From assembly GCF_030042015.1 (NCBI RefSeq), contig NZ_JASIAL010000373.1, forward strand, positions 1-27,880: a stretch of 27,880 nt of DNA, in the 5' to 3' direction. The notes under the pieces were generated by a model, which saw only the letters and a list, made by a program, of their open reading frames with translations, ran no database searches and was not told the origin of the DNA. The position numbers and the translations under genes were made by a program. Positions 6,764-14,322 of this stretch are shown piece by piece. Numbering within the stretch: position 1 is the stretch's first letter; every line of letters begins with the position of its first letter. This DNA is from Trebonia sp030042015 (lineage in GTDB: Bacteria; Actinomycetota; Actinomycetes; Streptosporangiales; Streptosporangiaceae).

Positions 6764-7765
6764 TTACGATGGGAGTGTTTTCAGGTTCATCGCTGAAAGC
6801 ACGCGGATCTGGTAGTAGCGGACCGCACAGGGAAGCGCGTCACGAACTGCTTGCGCATTGACTTCAATGTATTCGGGTCGCTCGTCCGACATCCAGAATT
6901 TGTCGAGGCGTAGGCCCACGTCGAGTGCATGTTCGAGTTGGGGAAGAAGCGAAGCAGCAAGATTTTGAAGTCTTTCGCTTTGAACGAGCGGGCTCCGAAG
7001 AACAAGATCGAGGTAGCAACCGTACAAGAGAACCTGTGTCACAAGGGCACGCCAGAATACTGGCCGGCGTGCCGGAGTAAAATCATCGAGTAGCGCTGTG
7101 ATGGAGCTCAGCCCAGGCTTGTCGTGCCTAACGTCGATGTCTGCAAGAACCGTCCTGAATTGAGAAAAGGTCAGCAAACTGCCCGGCAGGTCCGTTGTGG
7201 CGTCCGTTTTGAGATCATTCGGCGTGCTGCCAAGTAGCGCGTCGGCAGCCTCATCTACCTGGCATGGCTGCAGCTCTTCATCGCGGATATCTATGTGGTC
7301 ACCAGAAAGTTCAGTGTAAATCGAGGCAATACTTGAAGAGTCTGCTAGCACTCTATAGGCAGCCTTCATCAATCCATACTCGATCGAGACCTGCGGTTCC
7401 AGATACATATCGGCAAGCGTAAGATTGCGGTCAAGCATCCGGACAAGGGCAGCAGGGGCGAGGATCTCGTAAACGGTCGCTGCCTGTGGCAGCGAGCCCG
7501 TTTCAGGGGCCACGAGTGACAGCATGGAGATCCGACGAAGCGCCTGGCCGATGAGATCAATAAGCTGGAATTTAATAGGTTCATACGCCGAGTACAAGCG
7601 TTTCCGGGCCTCGTACTCGTAGTCACGCCGCGCCTTTCTTACATCACGCTCTTCATCAAGTTCGCTCTGGACGCGAGCGAGCCGGCGGGCATAGAGGGCG
7701 CTCACGACCGCGCCGATGGTGGCACCGAGGACCCCGATGATTGCGACTATAATCGCCGCGGTCAT
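6764..7765 (-). CDS. Membrane-anchored coiled-coil protein of unknown function
   Basis: This is a 333-residue protein. Residues 1-24 (start MTAAIIVAIIGVLGATIGAV) form one transmembrane helix with basic residues after it, predicting an N-out/C-in anchor. A highly charged coiled coil follows (about 30-60: QSELDEERDVRKARRDYEYEARKRLY), then a mostly helical cytoplasmic domain to the C-terminus. The ATG at 7765 has an excellent GGGAGGTGA ribosome binding site, and the long upstream open frame is not used. I do not recognise a named domain, although the YEYEARKRLYS-YEP motif recalls a family of uncharacterised actinobacterial membrane proteins. It is convergent with the NACHT gene, so a membrane effector or partner role is possible but unproven. 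Confidence 0.75.
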   Translation of the reverse strand: MTAAIIVAIIGVLGATIGAVVSALYARRLARVQSELDEERDVRKARRDYEYEARKRLYSAYEPIKFQLIDLIGQALRRISMLSLVAPETGSLPQAATVYEILAPAALVRMLDRNLTLADMYLEPQVSIEYGLMKAAYRVLADSSSIASIYTELSGDHIDIRDEELQPCQVDEAADALLGSTPNDLKTDATTDLPGSLLTFSQFRTVLADIDVRHDKPGLSSITALLDDFTPARRPVFWRALVTQVLLYGCYLDLVLRSPLVQSERLQNLAASLLPQLEHALDVGLRLDKFWMSDERPEYIEVNAQAVRDALPCAVRYYQIRVLSAMNLKTLPS

Positions 7766-8132
7766 GTCACCTCCCGATTTGAAGGCACCCTGAAAATTTG
7801 AGTCTGCATCGGAGGATCCGCAACCGTTCCTCTCGCTGAGCATCCTGGCACAACCAGCCTTTACCCGGCCAGGATCACCGTCAAGGTCGGGGCCGCTAGC
7901 GCGTCCGGTCATGGGCACGCTGAACATCGTCGTGCCATGACTGTGCTGCGCACCACCTTGCGGGAATTCGCCGTCTGCAGCGGACTCCGGCGTTCTGACT
8001 GTGATTCTGCTCGGTAAACCTGACCGCAGTTGCCTGTCGGTGCTGACCGCGGTCTTTGCTTGGGGATTTTGATGTTCGTCAGGTGTGACCGCACGGTCGA
8101 CCAGCCCGGTCAGACGGCATGAATGACCAGGG
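7766..8132. other. Gene-free spacer
   Basis: This 367-nt spacer lies upstream of the membrane-protein gene and downstream of the VOC gene, both on the minus strand. A minus-strand frame stays open across it but has no start signal, no recognisable protein features and typical shadow composition. No repeat, RNA gene or clear promoter was seen. Confidence 0.5.
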
Positions 8133-8534
8133 TTAGGGCCACACCACCCCTTTGCCGGACCACGTGACCCCTTCGTGGCGGCACAGGCAGAAGGGATGTC
8201 CGACGGGGTCGGTGTACACCTGCCAGCCGTAGCCCTCGGGTCCGATGAAGTCCTTGTGCAGTGTCGCGCCGAGCTTGACGACGCGGCGCTGCTCGGGCTC
8301 GATTTCGTCCACTTCGAAGTCGAGGTGGTACTGCTTGGGGTGTTCGCCGTCGGGCCATCGCGGAGGACGGTAGTCCTCCACCCGCTGGAAGGCCAGATCG
8401 ACCTCGCCGACGGTGATGCCCGCGAAGTTGTCGGAGCTGCCCTCGATAATGGCATGGCCTGTCACCTGGGAGTAGAAGGCGGCTAGCTTCATCGCGTCCG
8501 GGCAGTCGATGATGAAACCCAAGAGTTGTAGCAT
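8133..8534 (-). CDS. VOC-superfamily protein (glyoxalase-like domain)
   Basis: This 133-residue single-domain protein has the two beta-alpha-beta-beta-beta modules of the vicinal oxygen chelate fold. The first begins LGFIIDCPDAMKLAAFYSQVTG, and the second contains KQYHLDFEVDEIEPEQRRVVKLGATL and ends YTDPVGHPFCLC. H in YHLDFEV and H in GHPFCL are candidate metal ligands. This group (Glyoxalase_6-like) includes thiol transferases, antibiotic-resistance proteins and many with no known substrate, so no reaction is assigned. The length is full, unlike the two shortened VOC genes at 19924 and 22917. The ATG at 8534 has no obvious Shine-Dalgarno sequence. Confidence 0.85.
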   Translation of the reverse strand: MLQLLGFIIDCPDAMKLAAFYSQVTGHAIIEGSSDNFAGITVGEVDLAFQRVEDYRPPRWPDGEHPKQYHLDFEVDEIEPEQRRVVKLGATLHKDFIGPEGYGWQVYTDPVGHPFCLCRHEGVTWSGKGVVWP

Positions 8535-8848
8535 CAGGCGATCGTGCCACAGAGCAGGGCGTAGCCGATAGCGCCCTGCGCAGTGCAGCGTCTAGTCGTC
8601 CGGTGCCATGCGTCCGCCCCGCCGCACTCTGAATCTGACACCTTCCTCCGCCGTGACCAGGAAGAACCGAAGCTGTCGCCAGCAGCCTCACACGAGCACA
8701 GACAGGGCGACCGCGGTCACATCTCGCGATCACCGTCTTCTTCGAATGGAGCCGTCCCACCTCGTATCCGGGCTTGGTCCCGGCTGGGCTCAGGCTGCGT
8801 GAGGGGCTATTTCCACTCAGCCGCTCCGGGCGCCGGGCTGCGAGCCGG
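8535..8848. other. Gene-free spacer
   Basis: This 314-nt spacer separates the VOC and SDR genes, both on the minus strand. It is open in more than one frame because of its composition but has no start signal or recognisable protein. No hairpin, repeat or RNA gene stands out. Confidence 0.5.
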
Positions 8849-9730
8849 TCAGGGCTGGATGTTCTCCAGATCCTCCAGCAGACTTGGGTGAGTTGGCTCC
8901 CAGCCGAGCGTCTGCCGGGTGTGGGCGCTCGATGAGGGCTGGTCGGTCGCGAAGATCGGGCCGAGCGGGCCGAAGGTCTCCTGCGGTGTCGCTTCGACCG
9001 GGAGCCCCAGCCGTCTGCCGATGACGGTGGCGATGTCGAGCACGGGGTCGCCCTGGTCACTCACGGCGTGCCACGCGGTCCCGGCCGGCGCATTCTCCAG
9101 GACCAGCCGGAAGAGGACGGCCGCGTCAAGCGCGTGTACGGCCGGCCAGCGTTGGGCGCCGTCGCCCGGATAGCGCGACACTCCGGTGCGGCGTGCCATT
9201 TCGGTCAGCAGGCCGGCGAATCCGCCCCTGCCCTCGTTATGGACTGTGCGCGGCATGCGGACAGCTGCGCTCCTGACTCCGCGGGCGGCCAAGTCCAGGA
9301 CCGCTGTGACAGAGCGGCTGCGGCCGCCGACCGGCCCGCTGGTCGGCAGCGGGTCGGCCTCGGTGGAGGCGCGGCCTGGGACGTAGGGCGTGCCCGAGAC
9401 TGTGATGAGGGGGCGGCCGCTGCCGGTGAGCTCCTCGCCAAGGGCTGCAAGTGCGGCGCCCTCTTCACCGATCGCCGCTGCCAGGGCTGCGGGGCTGCTG
9501 AAGTCATTGGCAAAGGCCAGGTGGATGACCCCGTCAGCCTTAGCGGCGCCGGCGCGGAGCGTGCCCAGGTCGGCGAGGTCGCCGCGAATGGTCTGCGCGC
9601 CGGCGGACTCGAGGGCAGTCCCGGACGAGTCGGAACGAGCGAGGGCGAGGACGGTGTGGCCATTGCCGAGTAGCTCGGCGATGACGGCGGAACCGATCAG
9701 CCCGCTGCCGCCCGTGACGAAGACCCGCAT
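8849..9730 (-). CDS. SDR-family NAD(P)-dependent oxidoreductase/epimerase-like
   Basis: This 293-residue Rossmann-fold protein is of the extended or atypical SDR type. The cofactor motif is VTGGSGLIGSAV at residues 5-16, the nucleotide-specificity strand leads into LARSDSS, and GDLADLG supplies the adenine-contacting Asp. HLAFAND follows the fourth strand. A canonical YxxxK pair is not evident, which is normal in the atypical NAD(P)-binding relatives, so the reaction may be reduction of an unknown small substrate or only cofactor binding. A GAGGAGA ribosome binding site precedes the ATG. The gene is divergent from a TetR regulator across 86 nt with inverted repeats, the standard layout for local repression and induction by a ligand. 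Confidence 0.87.
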   Translation of the reverse strand: MRVFVTGGSGLIGSAVIAELLGNGHTVLALARSDSSGTALESAGAQTIRGDLADLGTLRAGAAKADGVIHLAFANDFSSPAALAAAIGEEGAALAALGEELTGSGRPLITVSGTPYVPGRASTEADPLPTSGPVGGRSRSVTAVLDLAARGVRSAAVRMPRTVHNEGRGGFAGLLTEMARRTGVSRYPGDGAQRWPAVHALDAAVLFRLVLENAPAGTAWHAVSDQGDPVLDIATVIGRRLGLPVEATPQETFGPLGPIFATDQPSSSAHTRQTLGWEPTHPSLLEDLENIQP

Positions 9731-9746
9731 GAGGTTCTCCTCAGAA

Positions 9747-9791
9747 GTGATGAGATCATTGTCCCATCACTATAACAGGACGACGGGACAA
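9747..9791. promoter_or_regulatory. Candidate TetR operators between the SDR and tetR genes
   Basis: Two overlapping inverted repeats are present: GTGATG (9747-9752) with CATCAC (9765-9770), and TTGTCCC (9759-9765) with GGGACAA (9785-9791). On the minus strand TATAGT falls between the second pair's arms and is a candidate -10 for the SDR gene. Binding of the adjacent TetR protein here would control both directions; this is inferred from layout. Confidence 0.55.
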
Positions 9792-9804
9792 AGGTCGCAT
9801 CACC

Positions 9805-9810
9805 TAGTAT
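9805..9810 (+). promoter_or_regulatory. -10 box for leaderless tetR transcript
   Basis: TAGTAT is followed by six bases and the ATG of the regulator. That spacing would put the transcript start at the start codon. There is no Shine-Dalgarno sequence. Confidence 0.5.
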
Positions 9811-9816
9811 GGGCTC

Positions 9817-10395
9817 ATGGCTCGATGGGAACCTGGCGCGCGGCAGAGGATGGTCCTGGCTGCTGTGGATCTGTTCACCGAGCAGGGGTACGACGCCACG
9901 ACGGTCGCGCAGATCGCTGCGCGCGCAGGGGTCACCAAGAGCACCTTCTTCCGGCACTTCCCCGACAAGCGTGAGCTCCTCGTGGCGGGGCAGGAAGTGT
10001 TGAGCCGGCTGCTGGCCGAGGGGATCGCCGAGGCACCGCAGACCGCCAGCCCGCTCGAGGCGGTCGCGGCCGGGCTCGAGCGGGCGTCGAGCGTGATGGG
10101 CCCGATGAACCGCGAACTCGGCGCCCGCCTGAAGGCAGCAATCGCAGCCAGCGCCGAGCTACAAGAGCGCGATGCCCTCAAGAGCGTGGGCCTCGCGGCA
10201 GCCATGACCGATGCTCTCAAGGCACGGGGCGTGCCAGACCCGATCGCGCACCTTGCGAGCGAGATAGGCGTCCTGGCGTTCAAACGTGGCTACTCCGAAT
10301 GGCTGCAGGCCGACCACGACACCGAGGGCGGGCTGGCGCCTTACACCGCCGCTGCCCTCAAAGACCTACGGGCAGCGAGTGCGTCGCTCAGCTGA
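9817..10395 (+). CDS. TetR-family transcriptional regulator
   Basis: This 192-residue regulator has the DNA-binding domain at residues 5-55: helix 1 (QRMVLAAVDLFTEQGYDATT), then VAQIAARAGVTKSTFFRHFPDKRELL, with recognition helix TKSTFFRHF. The C-terminal ligand domain is short and Ala-rich and names no ligand. The gene is divergent from the SDR gene and probably represses it through the inverted repeats at 9747-9791. A TAGTAT box sits 6 nt before the ATG, so the mRNA may be leaderless. Confidence 0.92.
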   Translation: MARWEPGARQRMVLAAVDLFTEQGYDATTVAQIAARAGVTKSTFFRHFPDKRELLVAGQEVLSRLLAEGIAEAPQTASPLEAVAAGLERASSVMGPMNRELGARLKAAIAASAELQERDALKSVGLAAAMTDALKARGVPDPIAHLASEIGVLAFKRGYSEWLQADHDTEGGLAPYTAAALKDLRAASASLS

Positions 10396-10716
10396 GCAGG
10401 TCTCACCCTCGCCACCAGTGCTCGCGTGTCACCTGGACAGCTATCTCGCTAGTGGCGCCCGCCATGCCCGGACGCAGGCCGCGCATGTCCCTAAGTTGCG
10501 GTGACCTTTTAGCCTTGACCAGCTCACATGCTTAAGCAAGGGGCGAGATCACGAATGGTTTACTCGGCTAGCCCGGCCTGACTTGTGACAACCCAGCGCG
10601 TAGCCGTGTTCCAGCACGGTGCGGAGATAGTGCCGACCCGTATCACGGCCACCCTGCCCGCGAAGTCGCGTCCTGGAAAGCATCCCAGCGGTTCGGGCGA
10701 CGGCACAACCACCAGC
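10396..10716. other. Gene-free spacer
   Basis: This 321-nt spacer lies between the tetR gene and the end of the broken DinB-type gene. A GTG-initiated frame from 10585 overlaps that pseudogene on the other strand and shows nothing recognisable. I see no hairpin with a T-run and no RNA gene. Confidence 0.45.
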
Positions 10717-11232
10717 TCACCCGGCCCGCTCGGCCCCGATCGCGTCGAGGTCGCGTACGGCGTAGCGGAGGTGCTCCCATTCCTCGTTGAGGATCACGTG
10801 CAGGCAGGAACGGACGGTCTCGGGGCGTGTGGGGTCGTGCGGGTTCTCGCACGGCGCGGCCAGCACATCCGGCGTGACGGTGGCGAGGAAGTCGCGCACC
10901 ATCGCGACCCGGCCCGCCCGGACCTCCAGCACCTCGGCGTACGACGGTGGGGTCGTCGCGAAGACCGTCCGGGTCTTCGGCGCGCCGGCCGGCCCGGCCG
11001 GGGTAACGGCGGTTGAGCTCGGCCTCGACGAACGGGATCACGTCCACGCCGTTGACGCGCAGGAAGCCCCCGCGGTCGCAGAGAAACGGATCATCGATGT
11101 CCGCGCCTTCCGCATTGACACCGCGCATCACGACACCGGACAGGTCGGCTTCGACGAACCGGGCGCCACGCAGGTCCACGCCGGCGAACTCCGCTGCCTG
11201 CAGCTTGTCGGACCGGGTGAAAGGTAGCCATG
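10717..11232 (-). pseudogene. Broken DinB-family gene with pentapeptide-like N-terminus
   Basis: Pieces of one familiar actinobacterial protein are spread over two or three frames. ATG at 11232 with a GGAGGAGAGG ribosome binding site starts MATF, then a one-base insertion moves TRSDKLQAAEFAGVDLRGARF into another frame. That frame continues through the pentapeptide-like stretch (DLSGVVMRGVNAEGADI) and VIPFVEAELNRRYPGRA. After EDPDGLR the frame changes again to PPSYAEVLEVRAGRVAMVRDF and runs to the normal-looking end EEWEHLRYAVRDLDAI. Intact relatives carry roughly 100 more residues of four-helix DinB domain between these parts, so there is both a frameshift near the start and a large internal loss. 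No function is expected. Confidence 0.82.
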
Positions 11233-11432
11233 ACCTCTCCTCCGCCAGTGGCCTCGGCGAGACTGATCTCGCATGCCGCTGTCAGCAATTCCAGCTGATT
11301 CGTACCAGTTCGCTATTGCATGCGAGTCTAGATCGCTGGGTACCCGGTGAGGTCCGTGCACGGTCACGCCGTCGGACCGGAGCCGATGATGAACAGCAAT
11401 TTCTGCGGCGACCAGGCCCCGGGCACGTTGCA

Positions 11433-11645
11433 ATGGACCCCGCCCAGCGGGCCCGCATCGCCGAGATCCGCGACAACCTGACCGCCCGCATCGCCGAAGC
11501 CGAACGCGAAGGCTGGCTCGGCGGAGCCGAAGGCCTGAAAATCAGCCTCGCCGGTGCCGAAGACAAGCTCGCCCAGATCGACCGCCGGACCCGCCCCGCC
11601 GCCATCATCGAGCTCGGCATGCCCGCTCCCGCCCGGCAAGCCTGA
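11433..11645 (+). pseudogene. Short fragment resembling the C-terminal tail of an actinobacterial integrase/transposase
   Basis: This is a 70-codon reading frame starting MDPAQRARIAEIRDNLTARI and containing EAEREGWLGGAEGLKISLAGAEDKLAQID. The IRDNL-ARI-EA-GWLG-EGL-SLAGA-KL pattern recalls the helical tail that follows the catalytic domain in some actinobacterial site-specific recombinases; this is from memory, not a search. No catalytic part lies upstream and there is no good ribosome binding site, so it is called a remnant. It could instead be a small coiled-coil protein. Confidence 0.4.
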
Positions 11646-11750
11646 ACAGCAACCGCCAGTCCGATTTAAGCCCGATTTGTCAAGTTCAGAGAATGCCGCG
11701 GACAGGGCATGTGTCCGGACCACTGCGGCCTCGACAGCCACGTCCGTAAA

Positions 11751-11764
11751 GTTTCCGCGGAAAC
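11751..11764. promoter_or_regulatory. 14-bp perfect palindrome, candidate operator
   Basis: GTTTCCGCGGAAAC is a perfect palindrome 10 nt before copy B of the dispersed motif. It has the look of a dimeric repressor site; no regulator can be assigned. Confidence 0.5.
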
Positions 11765-11773
11765 GCTCGCTTC

Positions 11774-11816
11774 TGCCGCTTTCCGCTCAGGGACACATGC
11801 CCCTCTGTTCGAGGTG
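11774..11816 (+). repeat. Dispersed ~43-bp motif, copy B
   Basis: TGCCGCTTTCCGCTCA, CATGCCC and TGTTCGAGGTG occur in this order, as at 1354-1394 on the other strand. Block spacing differs by small indels (2 nt in the last gap), so the sequence is not conserved as a reading frame. The ATG here opens only 11 codons. Confidence 0.6.
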
Positions 11817-12058
11817 CGACGGCTCCCCTTGAGCAACATCCCCGCAACGAAGAGTTCCGTCAGGCTCACCGGCAGGTCGCGCTGGCAAGCCAGTAGCGGA
11901 CTGGTCCGCAGTGCGCTCTCTGTCATCGACGATGCGGGAGGGGTGCTGGTGCCTCCTCGCGCTCTGGTCGGGTGGGGGCTTCCCCCGGCCGCTAGCCGCC
12001 CGAACCAGGCTGGCGATGAGACCGGCAGGAACAAGCGGAGTGAAGTCTGTGTTGTGTT

Positions 12059-12079
12059 TTTTGTGTTTTAGATACAAAA
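12059..12079. promoter_or_regulatory. AT-rich inverted repeat before the HTH gene
   Basis: TTTTGT (12059-12064) and ACAAAA (12074-12079) flank a 9-nt centre in an AT-rich patch unusual for this DNA, 14 nt before the HTH start. Antitoxin-like HTH proteins commonly bind their own promoter, so this is a candidate autoregulatory site. Confidence 0.45.
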
Positions 12080-12092
12080 TGAGGGTGTGGAC

Positions 12093-12593
12093 ATGACTGA
12101 CCTGATCCCCACTGGAGAAGCGGCCCGGCTGCTTGGCTGCTCGCGCCAGCATGTGGTGGACCTGTGCGAGGAAGGCAAGCTACCAGTCGTGCGGAAGGGC
12201 GGATCGCATCGGTATGTGAACCGCTCTGATGTGCTCGCATTGCTCGGTCAATCTCGGACGCGTGACCAGGAGCAGTCTCGCTGGCTGCATGGAGCGATCG
12301 TCGGGCACCTTGTGACCGAGCCTGATCTTGTCCTTGCGCGGGCGCGCGAGAACCTCGACCGTTTCAGCAAGGTCCACGCGGGAACGATGGCGGAACACTG
12401 GTTGGATCTATGGCGTCTCACCCTGAACTCCGGGCCGGATCACGTCCTTACCGTCCTGGTGTCCGATGCTCCTGAGGCGACAGAGTTGCGGCAGAATAGC
12501 CCGTTCACCGGCATCCTGTCAGAGGAGGAACGCAAGAGGGTCCTTGACTCGTTCCGTAAGCACTGGCACTCGGAGCATCCCCGTGACACGTGA
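12093..12593 (+). CDS. MerR/excisionase-like helix-turn-helix protein, partner (antitoxin-like) of a nucleotidyltransferase
   Basis: This 166-residue protein has an N-terminal winged HTH of the excisionase/MerR type (residues 4-50: IPTGEAARLLGCSRQHVVDLCEEGKLPVV, then GSHRYVNRSDVLALL). The wing residues HRYV contact DNA in this fold. The rest is helical with no known domain. The ATG at 12093 is preferred over the in-frame GTG at 12087 because GAGGG (12081-12085) is correctly spaced only for the ATG. It overlaps the following nucleotidyltransferase gene by 11 nt, indicating translational coupling. Such HTH plus DUF6036-type nucleotidyltransferase pairs are widespread and look like toxin-antitoxin modules. 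The function here is inferred from the pairing. Confidence 0.8.
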   Translation: MTDLIPTGEAARLLGCSRQHVVDLCEEGKLPVVRKGGSHRYVNRSDVLALLGQSRTRDQEQSRWLHGAIVGHLVTEPDLVLARARENLDRFSKVHAGTMAEHWLDLWRLTLNSGPDHVLTVLVSDAPEATELRQNSPFTGILSEEERKRVLDSFRKHWHSEHPRDT

Positions 12594-13111
12594 GCAGTTG
12601 GAGCATGTTCTTCGCGCGGTGTCCCGCATAACCGAAGATCCTAACGTTCTGGTGATTGGCAGCCAGTCCATTCTGGGCAGCTACTCTGAGCACGAGTTGC
12701 CGCCCGAGGCGACTGGCTCGATGGAGGTGGATACCGCCTTCTTCTCTGACCCTGACGAGACCAAGTCGGGTCTTGTCGACGCGATGATTGGCGAGCTCTC
12801 ACACTTCCACAACGAGTTTGGATACTACCCCCAGGGCGTCAGCGTCAGCACGGGTGTGTTTCCGGCGGGTTGGATGGATCGCCTCGTTACCTACGAGACC
12901 CCGGGATCTTCGCCAGGCCGGGGGCTGTGTCTAGAGCCGCACGACTGCGTCTTGGCCAAGCTTGTCCGGTTCGAGAAGAAGGACAAACCTGATAGATCTT
13001 GACATTCTGGCCGATCGAGTGGGAACGCTTCCCGCTCATCCTGCGATCGTCGAAAACATCCGGAAATTGATCGACACCTTGAAGGCTAGGCAACGAGTGA
13101 GAGAGCCCTAA
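12583..13111 (+). pseudogene. Frameshifted DUF6036/AbiEii-like nucleotidyltransferase
   Basis: The GTG at 12583 starts TREQLEHVLRAVSRI, followed by the nucleotidyltransferase signature (VLVIGSQSILGSY, then SMEVDTAFFSDP with the acidic pair) and the family motif FHNEFGYYPQGV. The frame then ends early at 13002 after KLVRFEKKDKPDRS. The missing end is present in another frame: NLIDLDILADRVGTLPAHPA, running to a stop at 13109-13111. A deletion of some eight codons plus a phase change near 12985 best explains this. The catalytic part is kept, so a 139-residue truncated product could be made, but it lacks the helical C-terminus. Its partner HTH gene is intact, the expected outcome if the toxin was lost. 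Confidence 0.78.
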
Positions 13112-13467
13112 CCTTGTCTCACAGATATCAGAAGAGACTAGAGGGACCGGAACAGGCCAGCCGATACAAATCCGCCGCCACCGCGGTCTCTATCAACGCA
13201 GATGAGCCGACGACGGAACTCAACTGATTTACCGCTCATGCCGCGAGGTGAGCGCGAAAACCCGCGCCGTGATCGCGGGCGGGATCATAGAGCACAAGAG
13301 TATGCCACGTCCTGCATGAATATGCGCGCAGCTGACATGCTCATTCCAGCAGAAGAGGGCCGCGGGCCCACGATCTTCGGGGCGGTGGCGCAGACGAGCT
13401 TATTCTGCGTCCCTGAACTGACGGTTGCGAAGGCCGCGGTGGGCGGGCCATGCTCCGCCCAAGGCGG
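13112..13467. other. Gene-free spacer
   Basis: This 356-nt spacer lies between two genes ending towards each other. It contains two short GC hairpins (CCCGCG/CGCGGG at 13261-13279, and the one listed at 13441-13460). The plus-strand frame from 13202 runs antisense into the methyltransferase and looks like a shadow. Confidence 0.5.
13441..13460 (-). terminator. Possible terminator of the GMC-methyltransferase operon
   Basis: GGGCGG (13441-13446) and CCGCCC (13455-13460) form a GC-rich stem with an 8-nt loop just after the methyltransferase stop codon. There is no T-run. Confidence 0.4.
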
Positions 13468-14310
13468 TCAGCCGGGCAGTTCGAAGTCCCAGATCGAGAC
13501 CGCGGGCAGGCCGACGAAGGCGGCGCGGTTGGCCTCGGGGACGATGTCCGCGGCGGGGGTGACCACGGCCGCTTCGGTGAGCGGCGGCTCCGCGAGGCCG
13601 CGCAGCCGCAGTCCGGCGGCGTTCGCCGCGCTGATGTACTCAGACGGCAGGTGGCAGTGCAGGCGCATGAACCCCCGCTGGCCGTCCGCGCCGGGGAACT
13701 GGGCCTGCCAGCCGAGGGTTACCAGGAACGGGTGGACGTCGCTGACGACGAGCCGGCCGCCTGGCCGCAGCACGCGCGCGAACTCCCGCAGGGCAGCGGA
13801 AACGCCGGGGATGTGCACGAGGGCAAGCGCGCACACCACGGCGTCCACCGAGTCGGCGGGGAGCGGCAGCGCGGTCAGGTCACCCGCGCGGAAGTCGGCG
13901 CCCGGCAGCTTCTCGCGGGCTATGTCCAGCATGGCGGCGGAGACGTCCACGCCGATCACCGCGTGGCCGCGCTGGGCGAGGATGGCGCTGTAGCGGCCGG
14001 TCCCGCACGCGGCGTCCAGTGCGGTGCCGGGCGGGATGCTGTCGATGAGCGCGCGCATCGGCGGTTCCTCGATGGGGAAGAGCCGCAGCGGCTGGTCATA
14101 GGTCGCCGACCATTGCCGGTACCCGCTCTGCACGGTGTACTCCGTGCCCACGGGCGCCCGCAGCCGGGTCCCGCGGTCAAGCTGGCCGAGCACGTCACGG
14201 ATCTCGGCGGCGCGCGCGGCGCGGCCGTCGGCGTCACCCGTGAACGCCTGCCGCATGAGCGCCACGCCTGCCACGGCGATGACGTACTCGCCGAGCGTTG
14301 GTCCGGACAT
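13468..14310 (-). CDS. Class I SAM-dependent methyltransferase
   Basis: This 280-residue methyltransferase has SAM motif I ALDAACGTGRYS near residue 95, the acidic end of strand 2 in VIGVDVSAAML, motif GDLTALPLPADSVDAVV, and the post-III VLRPGGRLVVSDVHP. An N-terminal extension of about 60 residues precedes YRQWSATYDQP, the usual substrate-side start. The substrate is unknown. The ATG at 14310 has AAGGGAGA upstream and is preferred to the GTG one codon earlier. Only 12 nt separate it from the GMC oxidoreductase gene, so the two are one operon. That suggests oxidation and methylation of the same or a related small molecule; this link is inferred. Confidence 0.9.
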   Translation of the reverse strand: MSGPTLGEYVIAVAGVALMRQAFTGDADGRAARAAEIRDVLGQLDRGTRLRAPVGTEYTVQSGYRQWSATYDQPLRLFPIEEPPMRALIDSIPPGTALDAACGTGRYSAILAQRGHAVIGVDVSAAMLDIAREKLPGADFRAGDLTALPLPADSVDAVVCALALVHIPGVSAALREFARVLRPGGRLVVSDVHPFLVTLGWQAQFPGADGQRGFMRLHCHLPSEYISAANAAGLRLRGLAEPPLTEAAVVTPAADIVPEANRAAFVGLPAVSIWDFELPG

Positions 14311-14322
14311 CACGGTCTCCCT

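Larger units (their letters stand above)
11646..12092. other. Regulatory-looking spacer upstream of the HTH/nucleotidyltransferase pair
   Basis: This 447-nt stretch has no convincing gene. It holds a 14-bp perfect palindrome (11751-11764), copy B of the dispersed motif (11774-11816) and an AT-rich promoter-like end with an inverted repeat (12059-12079). The open frame at 11709-12071 shows no family features. Confidence 0.55.

Noticed and set aside
6764..8455. 563-codon reading of the membrane-protein frame
   Set aside because: The upstream part crosses the VOC gene in a wrong frame and has no ribosome binding site. The ATG at 7765 with GGGAGGTGA and a TM helix is clearly the start.
13261..13279. 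CCCGCG/CGCGGG hairpin as the terminator of the HTH/nucleotidyltransferase pair
   Set aside because: It lies 150 nt past the gene end, has no T-run and is a short stem of a kind common by chance in this base composition.
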